Source of the DNA: Lewinellaceae bacterium
GTDB lineage: Bacteria; Bacteroidota; Bacteroidia; Chitinophagales; Saprospiraceae
Assembly: GCA_020636255.1 (NCBI GenBank)
Contig: JACJYE010000011.1
Coordinates: 62,001-126,000 of the forward strand
Reading direction: 5' to 3'
DNA: 64,000 nt
Below, piece by piece: positions 1 through 8,139 of this stretch (its first letter is position 1; every line of letters begins with the position of its first letter). The notes beneath the pieces were generated by a model. The model worked only from the letters and a program-made list of their open reading frames with translations. It was not told where the DNA came from and made no database searches. The translations under genes were made by a program, and so were the position numbers.

Positions 1-686
1 ATTTTGATGGCGTTGTTGCTGCCGAAATCCAAGGCGGAACCTAAGGCCAGGGTGCTGCCGCCGTACACTTCACCGGCGTTTTTGACCATCCGGCCCACTT
101 TGGCGCTGGTGTTGATACCTGATTGGTCCGGGTTGTCGATCACGGAGGCTACGCCGCCCCCGAAATCAGACCAGGAATAGGTAAGGGCCGTCGATTCGAA
201 ATCGACGGGGAGGGTTACGCCGGCGGAGGCTGTGGTGAAATCGATGTCGTCAAACAGCAGGGTGAAATTCGCACTTCCATCGCCCACTGTACCGAGGTCA
301 TAGATGAGGGTAATAGCGTTGTACTCATTACCGGTCAGCCCGGCAAAGCTGAAGGTCAGTTCTTCCCATTCGTTGGCTACCGTAGTGGGAACAATGACAT
401 CCCCCGTCGGCCCTCCGGGGCCTTCCAGTTTCAATAAAACACCAGCGCCCACGCGGTTGGCGAAGACTTTCATTTTGATGGCGTTGTTGCTCCCGAAATC
501 GATCGGGCCTTCCAGGGCCAGGGTACTGCCGCCGTACACTTCACCCGCCATTTTGACCATCTGGCCCACTTTGGCGCTGGTATTGATACCGGAAGATTGA
601 GGGTTGTCAATGATGGAAGCAACCCCACCGGCAAAATCCGTCCAGGTGTACGTAAGGGTAGAGGATTCAAAATCGATCGGAATTTG
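1..686 (-). repeat. Tandem intragenic repeat, period 471 bp
   Basis: DNA at 1 to about 210 is repeated at 472 to about 681 with an exact 471-bp offset (157 codons). Long identical blocks are seen, for example around the CGTTGTTGCT and GCCGCCGTACACTTCACC segments. The copies keep frame, so this is a domain duplication inside the coding region rather than a mobile element. Confidence 0.85.
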
Positions 687-752
687 CGGGTTTTGAGCGA
701 ACACCGCGGCTGAAAAGAGCAGCGCGGTTAAAAGGGTAAAAATCTTTTTCAT
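1..752 (-). CDS. Secreted protein with tandem ~157-residue domains (partial, C-terminus off the left edge)
   Basis: Reading leftward from an ATG at 750-752, the frame stays open to the window edge (250 codons plus 2 nt), so the gene is 3'-truncated by the window. The first 20 residues form a typical signal peptide (two Lys, then a hydrophobic core ending in AVFAQ). Two domain copies follow, beginning near residues 26 and 183 with the pattern DFES-TLTY-W-DF-GG-AS-IDNP-SGINTSAKVG; the second is cut by the window edge. The Gly/Asp/aromatic-rich, beta-type composition resembles carbohydrate-binding-like modules of secreted Bacteroidota proteins, but I cannot name a family. No catalytic motif is visible in the part seen; an enzyme or a T9SS tail may lie beyond the edge. 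Confidence 0.85.
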   Translation of the reverse strand, partial: MKKIFTLLTALLFSAAVFAQNPQIPIDFESSTLTYTWTDFAGGVASIIDNPQSSGINTSAKVGQMVKMAGEVYGGSTLALEGPIDFGSNNAIKMKVFANRVGAGVLLKLEGPGGPTGDVIVPTTVANEWEELTFSFAGLTGNEYNAITLIYDLGTVGDGSANFTLLFDDIDFTTASAGVTLPVDFESTALTYSWSDFGGGVASVIDNPDQSGINTSAKVGRMVKNAGEVYGGSTLALGSALDFGSNNAIK

Positions 753-819
753 ATCGCGTATTAGGATGTATGATAAAAAATGGTTAATCAATCGCTATTT
801 ATTGAACTTTGGACAGTTA

Positions 820-827
820 CAAATCTA
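820..827 (-). promoter_or_regulatory. Candidate Bacteroidota -7 box (TAGATTTG)
   Basis: On the minus strand the octamer TAGATTTG matches the Bacteroidota consensus TAnnTTTG and lies 68 nt upstream of the ATG at 752. No clear -33 TTTG is seen. The 753-1046 region otherwise holds only AT-rich sequence and no convincing gene. Confidence 0.4.
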
Positions 828-1046
828 ATGTCATGTTTTAAGAAAGTAACTACATCTTGGTTACGTCGCCTCATGTTTTTGGTACATCATTATTACATCA
901 AAGAGAAAAAAAGTATTTTACTGCCCTGCTACAGAACCATGTTTTACGGGCGGTTCGGAAAAATGATAAAATTTCAGTGCTACAACATTTATCCAAATAC
1001 TATGTTTATGACGGGTTGATAAAACCCAGATAAGGCTCGATCCATA

Positions 1047-3968
1047 ATGAAACCAATTTTTCTGGCTTTTACGCTGTTTGTAGGGCTTGTGTGCCGGGTG
1101 ACAGCCCAGTTTTCCACCTATGGTTCTCCGCCTGTCACCAACTATTCCAAGTCCGATTATCATGCGGGCAATCAAAATTGGTCGGCCGTTCAGGATAGCC
1201 GCGGGGTGGTGTATGTGGGCAACAATAAGGGCATATTGGAATTCGACGGGGTGCGCTGGAACCTGTATCCTCTGCCCAACCGGACGATCGTTCGCTCTCT
1301 GGCCATCGCCGAAGATGGGGTCATCTATGTGGGAGGGCAGGACGAACTGGGTTATCTGGCAGAAGCAGAGGACGGAACCCCTAATTATGTTTCACTGGCC
1401 GCCAATGTTCCGGAAGCTTTTCGCAGCTTTGAAGATGTCTGGGAAACCTTTCCCACTCCGGACGGCATTTTCTTCTGTACGCAGCGTATGGCCTTTTTGT
1501 GGAAAGAAGGGCACATGGAGCTTATCCCTCCTGTTGAGCGATTCGATGGTTTTTTCCAACTGCGCGGCCAGGCCTATTTCCGGGATACCCGGCAGGGGCT
1601 TTTAGCCTGGAACGGCCGGGAGCTGGCGCCAGTGCCGGGAGGAGGGCCATTTAAAGATGAAGTCATTGCCGCTATACTACCTTATCAGGCGGGCCAGGCG
1701 TTATTAGTGTCTGCCCGAAAAGGGCTTTTTCTGATGGATGAGCAAGGCATTCGCCCCTGGCCGGTGGAGGCAAGCCGTTTTTTAACGCAATACCGGGCCT
1801 TTTGCGCGATCGAGCTCTCAAGTGGCAACTTTGCTGTCGGGACTACTTCCAATGGGGTGTTGGTTATGGATCGGGAAGGCCGGCCCTTAACCCACCTCAA
1901 TACCTCTAATGGATTACAGAACAACACCATTTTGCGTGCTTACCAGGACCGGTCCCGGAACCTGTGGCTGGGCCTGGATAACGGGATCGATCATGTTGCC
2001 TTGAGCGCGCCTTTCTCTGTGATAAGCTCCGAACAGGGCGTTGAAGGCACGGGATATACCTCCATTGTCCATGATGGGATGCTTTATCTGGGTACCAATC
2101 AAGGCCTTTTCTCTACCAGGTGGCGCCAGCAAAAGGACCCTTTTGCTCTTCCTCGTTTCCAAATGGTGGAAGGGACAAAAGGGCAGGTCTGGAGCCTTAA
2201 AGAAGTGGAGGGGCAGCTCATTATATGCCACCACGAAGGCCTTTTCTATCTGGATAATGGCCGGGCGGCGCCCTTTTCTCCGGTCAAAGGGGCCTGGGCG
2301 TTCGAGGTGCTGGAAGCCTACCCCGATTATGCCGTGGCAGGCGCCTATACGGGTTTGTACCTGTTTGAAAAGCAAGGCCGGGGAAGCAGTGGGCCCAGGT
2401 GGAAGTTCATCCGAAAACTGGAGGGCTTCGATGAATCGGCACGGGTCTTTGAGCAGGATAAAGACGGCAATATATGGATATCTCATGCGTACAAAGGCCT
2501 ATACCGGGTCAGGCTGGACATGGACAAGCAGCGCATTGAGGAAACGGCATTTTTCAATGCGCAGCAAGGCCTGCCGACCGACCTTTTTATCAATGTGTCC
2601 GAAATTCGAGGAGAACTGCTGTTCACGACGCCTAAGGGTGTTTACTACTTTGACCGGGAAAGTGCTCAATTCAGGGAGCATGAGGAACTCTCGGCCCTGA
2701 TCGGTAGCGGTAAGGCCGTGCATCGGATACTGGAAGATGAGTTGGGTAATATCTGGTTTTCCGCCGGTGAAGAATTCGGCCTGATAAAAGTGGAGGAACA
2801 AGGCGTGTTTAACAACGTCAGGCTGCTTTACTTCAATGCTGTCCAGGATATACTGGTGGATGGCTTTGAGTATGTTTTTTCTCCGGGGCCCAATAGCGTT
2901 TTTATTGCCACCGAAAGCGGATTCATCCAGTACGTCCCACCCGTTGAGGAAGATCAACAGGAGCAATTCCAGGCTTTGGTGCGAAGCGTATCCGTTATTA
3001 GAAGTGGAGAAAGGAGGGCCTGGGGAGGAAGTAATGGCGGAGCGGCAAGCTCTGCATCGGATAAGCCTGTGTTTTCTTACAGGGATAATTCCCTTCGTTT
3101 TGCCTTTGCCGCTCCATTCTTCGAGGAAAACAAGAAACTTCAGTATCGATACATCCTTGAAGGCTTTGACCAGGGCTGGTCCGATTGGTCAGGGCAGGTG
3201 TATAAGGACTACACCAACCTACCTTATGGCGATTATACCTTTCGCGCTCAGGCCCGCAATGCGTATGCCGCGCTCAGCGACATCGCCAGTTATACCTTTA
3301 CCATTAAACCGCCCTGGTATCTTACGTTGGGGGCTAAGATAGGGTACGGCCTGATAGGCCTATTGCTCATTGTTGGGTTTTTTCAGTATAGCACCCGGCG
3401 GCTTGAGAAACAAAAAGAGGCCTTACAGGCGCAACAGGTGCGGGAACTGGAACAAAGAGAAGCGGCCCATCGCCAGGAAGTGGAGCAGTCGGAGGAAGAG
3501 ATCATCCGCCTGCGCAATGAAAAGCTGAAAGCAGATATTGAACACAAGACCACTGAACTGGCCTCTGCTACCATGCACCTCGTCCAAAAGGGAGAGATCC
3601 TTCTGGAGATCAAAGACAGCCTGAACAAACTGTTGCCCTATATGGGCCCGGAAAATAAAAGCATGGTCACGCAGCTTATCCGGGCCATCAATGAAGATAT
3701 CCGCCTGGACGGCTACTGGGAGCAGTTCGAGCTGTACTTCGACCAGGTTCATGTAAACTTCCTGAAACGCCTGCGGGAAAGTTATCCCGTTCTTACGCCT
3801 AAAGATCAGAAGCTGTGCGCTTATCTGCGCATGAACCTTTCCACCAAAGAGATCGCCCCTCTGATGAACATATCCGTGCGCGGGGTGGAGATCAGCCGCT
3901 ACCGCCTGCGCAAAAAACTGGGGCTTGACACCGACGAGAACCTGACCGAGTTCTTAATGGAGTTATAA
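1047..3968 (+). CDS. One-component sensor-regulator: beta-propeller, Y_Y_Y domain, TM, coiled coil, LuxR-type HTH
   Basis: 973 residues. A signal peptide (about 1-20, ending VTAQ) is followed by a long periplasmic region with propeller-type repeats such as NLWLGLDNGI, NIWISHAYKG and NIWFSAGEE (Reg_prop pattern). A triple-tyrosine (Y_Y_Y) domain runs from about 675 to 752, then one transmembrane helix (about 758-783), a cytosolic coiled coil rich in Glu/Gln/Arg (about 785-850), and a C-terminal helix-turn-helix (about 915-973, LTPKDQKLCAYLRMNLSTKEIA). The architecture matches the Bacteroidota group related to hybrid two-component sensors, but there is no kinase or receiver domain. I infer that it senses an extracytoplasmic ligand, probably a glycan or degradation product, and acts directly on DNA from the membrane. 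The target is unknown; the nearest gene is the repeat protein on the opposite strand. Confidence 0.88.
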   Translation: MKPIFLAFTLFVGLVCRVTAQFSTYGSPPVTNYSKSDYHAGNQNWSAVQDSRGVVYVGNNKGILEFDGVRWNLYPLPNRTIVRSLAIAEDGVIYVGGQDELGYLAEAEDGTPNYVSLAANVPEAFRSFEDVWETFPTPDGIFFCTQRMAFLWKEGHMELIPPVERFDGFFQLRGQAYFRDTRQGLLAWNGRELAPVPGGGPFKDEVIAAILPYQAGQALLVSARKGLFLMDEQGIRPWPVEASRFLTQYRAFCAIELSSGNFAVGTTSNGVLVMDREGRPLTHLNTSNGLQNNTILRAYQDRSRNLWLGLDNGIDHVALSAPFSVISSEQGVEGTGYTSIVHDGMLYLGTNQGLFSTRWRQQKDPFALPRFQMVEGTKGQVWSLKEVEGQLIICHHEGLFYLDNGRAAPFSPVKGAWAFEVLEAYPDYAVAGAYTGLYLFEKQGRGSSGPRWKFIRKLEGFDESARVFEQDKDGNIWISHAYKGLYRVRLDMDKQRIEETAFFNAQQGLPTDLFINVSEIRGELLFTTPKGVYYFDRESAQFREHEELSALIGSGKAVHRILEDELGNIWFSAGEEFGLIKVEEQGVFNNVRLLYFNAVQDILVDGFEYVFSPGPNSVFIATESGFIQYVPPVEEDQQEQFQALVRSVSVIRSGERRAWGGSNGGAASSASDKPVFSYRDNSLRFAFAAPFFEENKKLQYRYILEGFDQGWSDWSGQVYKDYTNLPYGDYTFRAQARNAYAALSDIASYTFTIKPPWYLTLGAKIGYGLIGLLLIVGFFQYSTRRLEKQKEALQAQQVRELEQREAAHRQEVEQSEEEIIRLRNEKLKADIEHKTTELASATMHLVQKGEILLEIKDSLNKLLPYMGPENKSMVTQLIRAINEDIRLDGYWEQFELYFDQVHVNFLKRLRESYPVLTPKDQKLCAYLRMNLSTKEIAPLMNISVRGVEISRYRLRKKLGLDTDENLTEFLMEL

Positions 3969-4045
3969 CCGCTCCTGATGCCGTAAAAACAGTTGTTCAT
4001 CCATTCTTAATCGGCTGAGCATACGCGCATCCTCACATTTTCGTT

Positions 4046-4053
4046 TATCTTTG
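4046..4053 (+). promoter_or_regulatory. -7 promoter box TATCTTTG before signal peptidase
   Basis: Perfect TAnnTTTG match 41 nt upstream of the lepB ATG. No strong -33 element is recognisable. It separates lepB from the regulator gene that ends at 3968. Confidence 0.6.
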
Positions 4054-4094
4054 CAGGTCACAAAATATAACTCAACCCGATAGCTACTTTTCCA

Positions 4095-5705
4095 ATGGGA
4101 TTCTGGACATTCCTTCTCGTTCTCTACATCATTCTCAGCATCAGCCTGTTTTTCCTGTTCCCCAAAGCCGGCGAAGCCGGCTGGAAAGGGCTGGTACCCG
4201 GCCTCAATTTCGCAGTGTGGTGCAAACTGGTTGGCCGCAACCCCTGGTATGCCGCCTGGATGTTATTCCCCATCGTCAATATCTTTATATACGCCGGCCT
4301 GGCCGTCGATATGGCGCGGTCCTTCAGGAAATACGGGTTCCAGCATAGCGTGCTGGCCGTCGTGTTCGCGCCTTTCTATTTTGCCTATCTGGCTTTCAAA
4401 AAGGATGAAGCTTATGACGGCCCCACCCTTATCAAGGAGCGGGAATACAAAGCCCAGATCCAGGAAGCAAAAGAAAAGAACAACGCCCGGCAGCTTCAGA
4501 AGCTGCTGGAGAAGAACCCCTACAAAAAATCAGCTACCCGCGAATGGGTGGAAGCGGTCATCTTTGCCGTGTTCGCGGCAGCCTTTATCCGCATGTTCCT
4601 CATCGAGGCCTATGTGATCCCCACCAGTTCTATGGAAGGCTCCCTGCTTGTGGGCGACTTCCTCTTCGTGAGCAAGGCCCACTATGGCATCCGGATGCCG
4701 GAGACCATTGTCATGGTGCCCCTGCTCCACAACAGGATACCCATACTGAATACCGAGTCGTACCTGAAAAAGCCCAAGCTCAAATACTACCGCCTGCCCG
4801 CCCTGGAATCCATCGACCGCAACGACCCGGTGGTGTTCAATTTCCCGGAAGGCGACAGCGTCTATATCTTCCCCGGCCGCACCTGGACGATCTACGACTA
4901 CCGCCGGGGCGCCGTGCCGCCCGATGCCGCCAGGCAAATTAAATCGGGCGCCAAAAAGCTGGTGACCCGGCCCATGGATAAGAAAGACCACTACATCAAG
5001 CGCTGTGTCGCCATCCCCGGCGATAGCCTGGAGATCCGCGGCCGGCAGGTGTATATCAATGGCCAACCCGGAAAGAACCCCGTCCACCTGCAGTATATGT
5101 ACACCGTCACTTTCCCGGAAGGGCCCATCAATACCAGGGACTTTTCAGATTGGGGCATCTCCAAAGAGGACATCATCCTCCAGCAGGGGCCCAATTCCTA
5201 TATCATCGTGTTGTCGGAAGATCAAAAAGCCAAGGTGCAGGCCATGGACCCCAATATCAAGATCGCCTTCATCGATATGGGGCTGCTCGACAACAACCCC
5301 GGTAAGCTCTTCCCCCACGACCCGGATCACTTCCCAGGGTGGACTGTCGATAATTTCGGCCCTATCTACGTGCCCAAAAAGGGTGCGACAGTCAAGGTCG
5401 GCCCGGGAAACCTCTCCCTTTACAGGCGCATTATCAGTGTGTATGAAGGAAATAAACTGGCCGAACGCGATGGCAAAATATACATCAACGGCCAGGAGAC
5501 AGACGAGTACACCTTCAAGCAGGACTACTACTGGATGATGGGGGACAACCGTCACAATTCCGAAGATGCACGCGTCTGGGGTTTTGTGCCGGAAGACCAT
5601 ATCGTGGGCAAACCCGTCATCATCTGGTTCTCCACCAAGGAAGGCAGCCTGCGCAACGGCATCAACTGGAATCGCATATTCAAGCTGGTGGGCCATCTGG
5701 ATTAA
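4095..5705 (+). CDS. lepB: Signal peptidase I with N-terminal membrane domain
   Basis: 536 residues, long for the family. Residues 1 to about 110 form an extra membrane domain with three or four hydrophobic segments (DUF5684-like), followed by a charged Lys/Glu-rich stretch. The S26 catalytic part begins with an anchor helix (about 150-170). The nucleophile is Ser179 in PTSSMEGSL, and the general base is Lys302 in YIKRCVAIPGD. A further conserved box, MMGDNRHNSEDARVWGFVP, lies near the C-terminus. A long insert between the Ser and Lys boxes and another after the Lys box are common in Bacteroidota enzymes. It removes signal peptides of Sec-exported proteins on the periplasmic face of the inner membrane; the window encodes many such clients. 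Confidence 0.95.
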   Translation: MGFWTFLLVLYIILSISLFFLFPKAGEAGWKGLVPGLNFAVWCKLVGRNPWYAAWMLFPIVNIFIYAGLAVDMARSFRKYGFQHSVLAVVFAPFYFAYLAFKKDEAYDGPTLIKEREYKAQIQEAKEKNNARQLQKLLEKNPYKKSATREWVEAVIFAVFAAAFIRMFLIEAYVIPTSSMEGSLLVGDFLFVSKAHYGIRMPETIVMVPLLHNRIPILNTESYLKKPKLKYYRLPALESIDRNDPVVFNFPEGDSVYIFPGRTWTIYDYRRGAVPPDAARQIKSGAKKLVTRPMDKKDHYIKRCVAIPGDSLEIRGRQVYINGQPGKNPVHLQYMYTVTFPEGPINTRDFSDWGISKEDIILQQGPNSYIIVLSEDQKAKVQAMDPNIKIAFIDMGLLDNNPGKLFPHDPDHFPGWTVDNFGPIYVPKKGATVKVGPGNLSLYRRIISVYEGNKLAERDGKIYINGQETDEYTFKQDYYWMMGDNRHNSEDARVWGFVPEDHIVGKPVIIWFSTKEGSLRNGINWNRIFKLVGHLD

Positions 5706-5722
5706 GAGCTTGTTTGGAGGCC
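5705..5722 (+). repeat. Dispersed 18-bp repeat, copy A
   Basis: AGAGCTTGTTTGGAGGCC lies just after the lepB stop. The same 18-mer, or a one- to two-base variant, recurs at 11332, 22615, 22653 (inverted), 27977, 28123 (inverted) and 60812, always between genes. Confidence 0.85.
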
Positions 5723-5788
5723 ACCTTCCTTCCCTATGGGTAAAAGGAGCGGTAACGATGTTGTTTTACATGGTTATGCCTGTCATTC

Positions 5789-5819
5789 TTTGTATAAATG
5801 GTAACTTAAACTATATTTG
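5789..5819 (+). promoter_or_regulatory. Promoter of the amidase gene (TTTG / TATATTTG)
   Basis: A -7 box TATATTTG at 5812-5819 has a TTTG at 5789-5792 that could be the -33 element (spacing slightly long). The amidase ATG is 68 nt downstream of the -7 box. Confidence 0.6.
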
Positions 5820-5849
5820 GATGAGGTTGTGGCCGGCCACGGCCTCATC
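5820..5849 (+). other. Near-perfect 30-nt palindrome in the 5' leader
   Basis: The segment begins GATGAGG, ends CCTCATC and is centred on GGCCGGCC; only two positions deviate, and both allow G-U pairs in RNA. It starts immediately after the -7 box, so a transcript would begin within or beside the stem. It could stabilise the 5' end or bind a dimeric regulator; no family is recognised. Confidence 0.6.
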
Positions 5850-5886
5850 AGGGCATATTGCCAAATTCACGTAATCTCCCGTACCC

Positions 5887-6885
5887 ATGTTCTCTAAGAT
5901 CCTAGAAGCTATTCGCAGCCTGTTTTCCAGCTTGTTCGGTGGAGGTGGCGCCAAAAAGCCGAAGCCTGGCAAAGACCCCGAACTGGATAAGGAATTACCC
6001 CAGGATGGTTCCGAGATCCGCCCCGACACCATCATCGTTATTGCTGATGAGATGGAGCATGTCGTCATCCCTCCCGGGCAGATCGATGAAGGCTTCGACG
6101 AAGATATTTTCAGCCCCGCCCCGGCTGATAACGATCCCATCGTGGTCGCACCTACACCTACGCCTACACCTACACCCAAGCCAACGCCCACTCCCGAACC
6201 AGAGCAGCCTAAAACTGAAACGCCCAAGCCGGATCCCGTGCCCGAGACGCCCAAGCCGCCGGTTACAGCCCCAAAGGGCCGCTATATGTGGTGTATCGAT
6301 AACGGACATGGCAAGCAGACGCCCGGAAAGCGTTCTCCGATATTCGACGATGGCAAAACGCAGTTGTTCGAATACGAGTTTAACCGCGATGTCGTCGCAC
6401 GGGTAAAAATGCAACTGGATGAAAAAGGGGTGTCGTACTTCATCACCGTCCCGGAAGTGGACATCGACGACTTCCTCCAAGGGCGCGTCGACCGGGCCAA
6501 TGCTAAAAAATCGGGCCTGCCGAAGATCTTTGTTTCTATTCACTCCAATGCTGCTCCTGCACGTAGCGCCAACGACTGGGCGCCTGACAGCATTTCCGGC
6601 ATCGAGACCTGGTTCTATCACGGCAGCAAAACCGGCCAGAAGATCGCCAGCATTTTCCAGAAACACCTTCTCGAGAAGACCGGGTTTGTCAACCGGCACC
6701 TGAAGTCCCGCCCCGACGGGCAGTTCTACGTGCTGCGCAAGACCAAAATGCCCTCTGTGCTCACCGAGAACGGCTTTTACAACAACAAACTGCAGGCCGC
6801 AGAGCTGATGAAGCCCGAAGTGCGCCAGAAGATCGCCGACGCCCACGTTGCCGCAATCCTGGAAATCGAAGAGCAGGGATTATAG
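5887..6885 (+). CDS. N-acetylmuramoyl-L-alanine amidase (Amidase_3) with Thr-Pro linker
   Basis: 332 residues. The N-terminus is an amphipathic stretch (MFSKILEAIRSLFSSLFGG), not a recognisable signal peptide. An acidic region follows, then a TPTPTP-type linker (about 92-130) and the catalytic domain (about 132-330). Zinc and catalytic residues of the Amidase_3 family are present: His141 in DNGHG, Glu162 in FEYEFN, His219 in SIHSNA and Glu294 in LTENGF. It should cleave the bond between MurNAc and L-Ala in peptidoglycan. The lack of a signal peptide is odd for a host autolysin. Non-classical export, anchoring through the amphipathic helix, or an origin from an endolysin-like protein are possible. 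It shares its strand with the GH18 gene 38 nt downstream. Confidence 0.85.
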   Translation: MFSKILEAIRSLFSSLFGGGGAKKPKPGKDPELDKELPQDGSEIRPDTIIVIADEMEHVVIPPGQIDEGFDEDIFSPAPADNDPIVVAPTPTPTPTPKPTPTPEPEQPKTETPKPDPVPETPKPPVTAPKGRYMWCIDNGHGKQTPGKRSPIFDDGKTQLFEYEFNRDVVARVKMQLDEKGVSYFITVPEVDIDDFLQGRVDRANAKKSGLPKIFVSIHSNAAPARSANDWAPDSISGIETWFYHGSKTGQKIASIFQKHLLEKTGFVNRHLKSRPDGQFYVLRKTKMPSVLTENGFYNNKLQAAELMKPEVRQKIADAHVAAILEIEEQGL

Positions 6886-6923
6886 CAGGTAATAAGGAGT
6901 GTAACCATGTAATCCCCCGGCTT

Positions 6924-8123
6924 ATGCATCGATTTTTACTATTTCTCTGCCTGATCCCGCTGTCTTCCTCATTCCTGCAGGCGCAGGACGGATTCAAAGT
7001 AGTGGGTTATCTTCCGTATTACCGCTTTAGCTATCTCAACCAGATAGATTTCAGCCAGCTGACCCATCTCAACCTGGCCTTTGCCAACCCCGACTTGACG
7101 GGCCAGTTGAGTGTAGGTGGGCAGGACATTGTGCCGGCCATTCAATTGGCCAGGCAACATGGCGTATCTGTCATGGCCTCATTGGCCGGCGGCGGCCTTA
7201 CCGATGAGTGGGAAGAAGCCTGGAATTACTGGATGCAGCCCGATAAGCGCTCGGCCTATATTCACAATATCGTAGCGTATACGCTGGCCTATGAGCTGGA
7301 CGGTGTAGACCTCGACCTGGAGTGGGGTTATGTAAACAGCCTGTACAGCCCTTTTGTACTGGAACTGCGCGACTCCATGACTGCCAACGGCCTGCTGCTG
7401 ACGGCTGCCTTGCCCGGCACGCACCGCTACCCCCAGATCACTGATGAGGCCCTGGCTGCATTCGATTGGATCAACATGATGGTGTACGACCTCACCGGGC
7501 CCTGGGCCCCCAATAACCCCGGCCCGCATTCGCCCTATTATTTTGCCGTGAACGCTATTAACTACTGGCGGGCGCAGGGCGTTCCTTCCGATAAACTTAC
7601 GCTGGGCGTGCCGTTCTACGGGTACGATTTTTCAACGACAACCGTTTCCTCCTTTACCTACCGCACCCTCGTCAGCCAGGACCCTGCGTATGCGTATGTG
7701 GACCAGGTGGGCATGAAATTCTACAACGGAATTCCTACCATTCAGTTAAAAACGGAACTGGCCCTGGCCGAAGTGAGTGGGATCATGATCTGGGAAATAG
7801 GGCAGGATGCCTACAACGACTTGTCGCTGCTCAATGCGATCAATGAAGTCGTGCAGGCTACGCCGGTGCGTGATCTTCCCGCACAGGCGCCACTGGCACA
7901 TGTCTACCCCAACCCATTCGGCGACGAGCTGGCCGTGGAGAACCGTTCCGGCAGCCCCCTGGGCTTGCGCCTGCTGAGCCTGGATGGCCGGCCCGTCGGG
8001 CAATACACGCTGCAACCCGGCGCCCTGCATTGGCTCAATACGGCATCCCTGGCCCCTGGCTTCTACCTGCTCCAGGTAGTGGGTGAACAGGGCAGGGAAG
8101 TGTACCGCGTGGTACACCGCTAA
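6924..8123 (+). CDS. Secreted GH18 (chitinase-type) glycoside hydrolase with T9SS sorting domain
   Basis: 399 residues. The signal peptide (about 1-20, ending FLQAQ) is followed by a TIM barrel. The family signature DxxDxDxE is LDGVDLDLEW with proton donor Glu133. The conserved barrel strands SLAGGG, INMMVYDLTGP and GVPFYGYDF are visible. From about residue 327 (VYPNPFGDELAV) a Por secretion-system C-terminal sorting domain indicates export to the cell surface or medium by the type IX system. The likely substrate is chitin or a peptidoglycan-like GlcNAc polymer; a non-chitinolytic GH18 role cannot be excluded. It ends 17 bp from the convergent protease gene. Confidence 0.9.
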   Translation: MHRFLLFLCLIPLSSSFLQAQDGFKVVGYLPYYRFSYLNQIDFSQLTHLNLAFANPDLTGQLSVGGQDIVPAIQLARQHGVSVMASLAGGGLTDEWEEAWNYWMQPDKRSAYIHNIVAYTLAYELDGVDLDLEWGYVNSLYSPFVLELRDSMTANGLLLTAALPGTHRYPQITDEALAAFDWINMMVYDLTGPWAPNNPGPHSPYYFAVNAINYWRAQGVPSDKLTLGVPFYGYDFSTTTVSSFTYRTLVSQDPAYAYVDQVGMKFYNGIPTIQLKTELALAEVSGIMIWEIGQDAYNDLSLLNAINEVVQATPVRDLPAQAPLAHVYPNPFGDELAVENRSGSPLGLRLLSLDGRPVGQYTLQPGALHWLNTASLAPGFYLLQVVGEQGREVYRVVHR

Positions 8124-8139
8124 GCGCTTCCTCAACTCG

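Noticed and set aside
780..1019. 79-residue ORF before the regulator gene
   Set aside because: AT-rich, no recognisable motif, and it overlaps the likely promoter of the minus-strand repeat protein.
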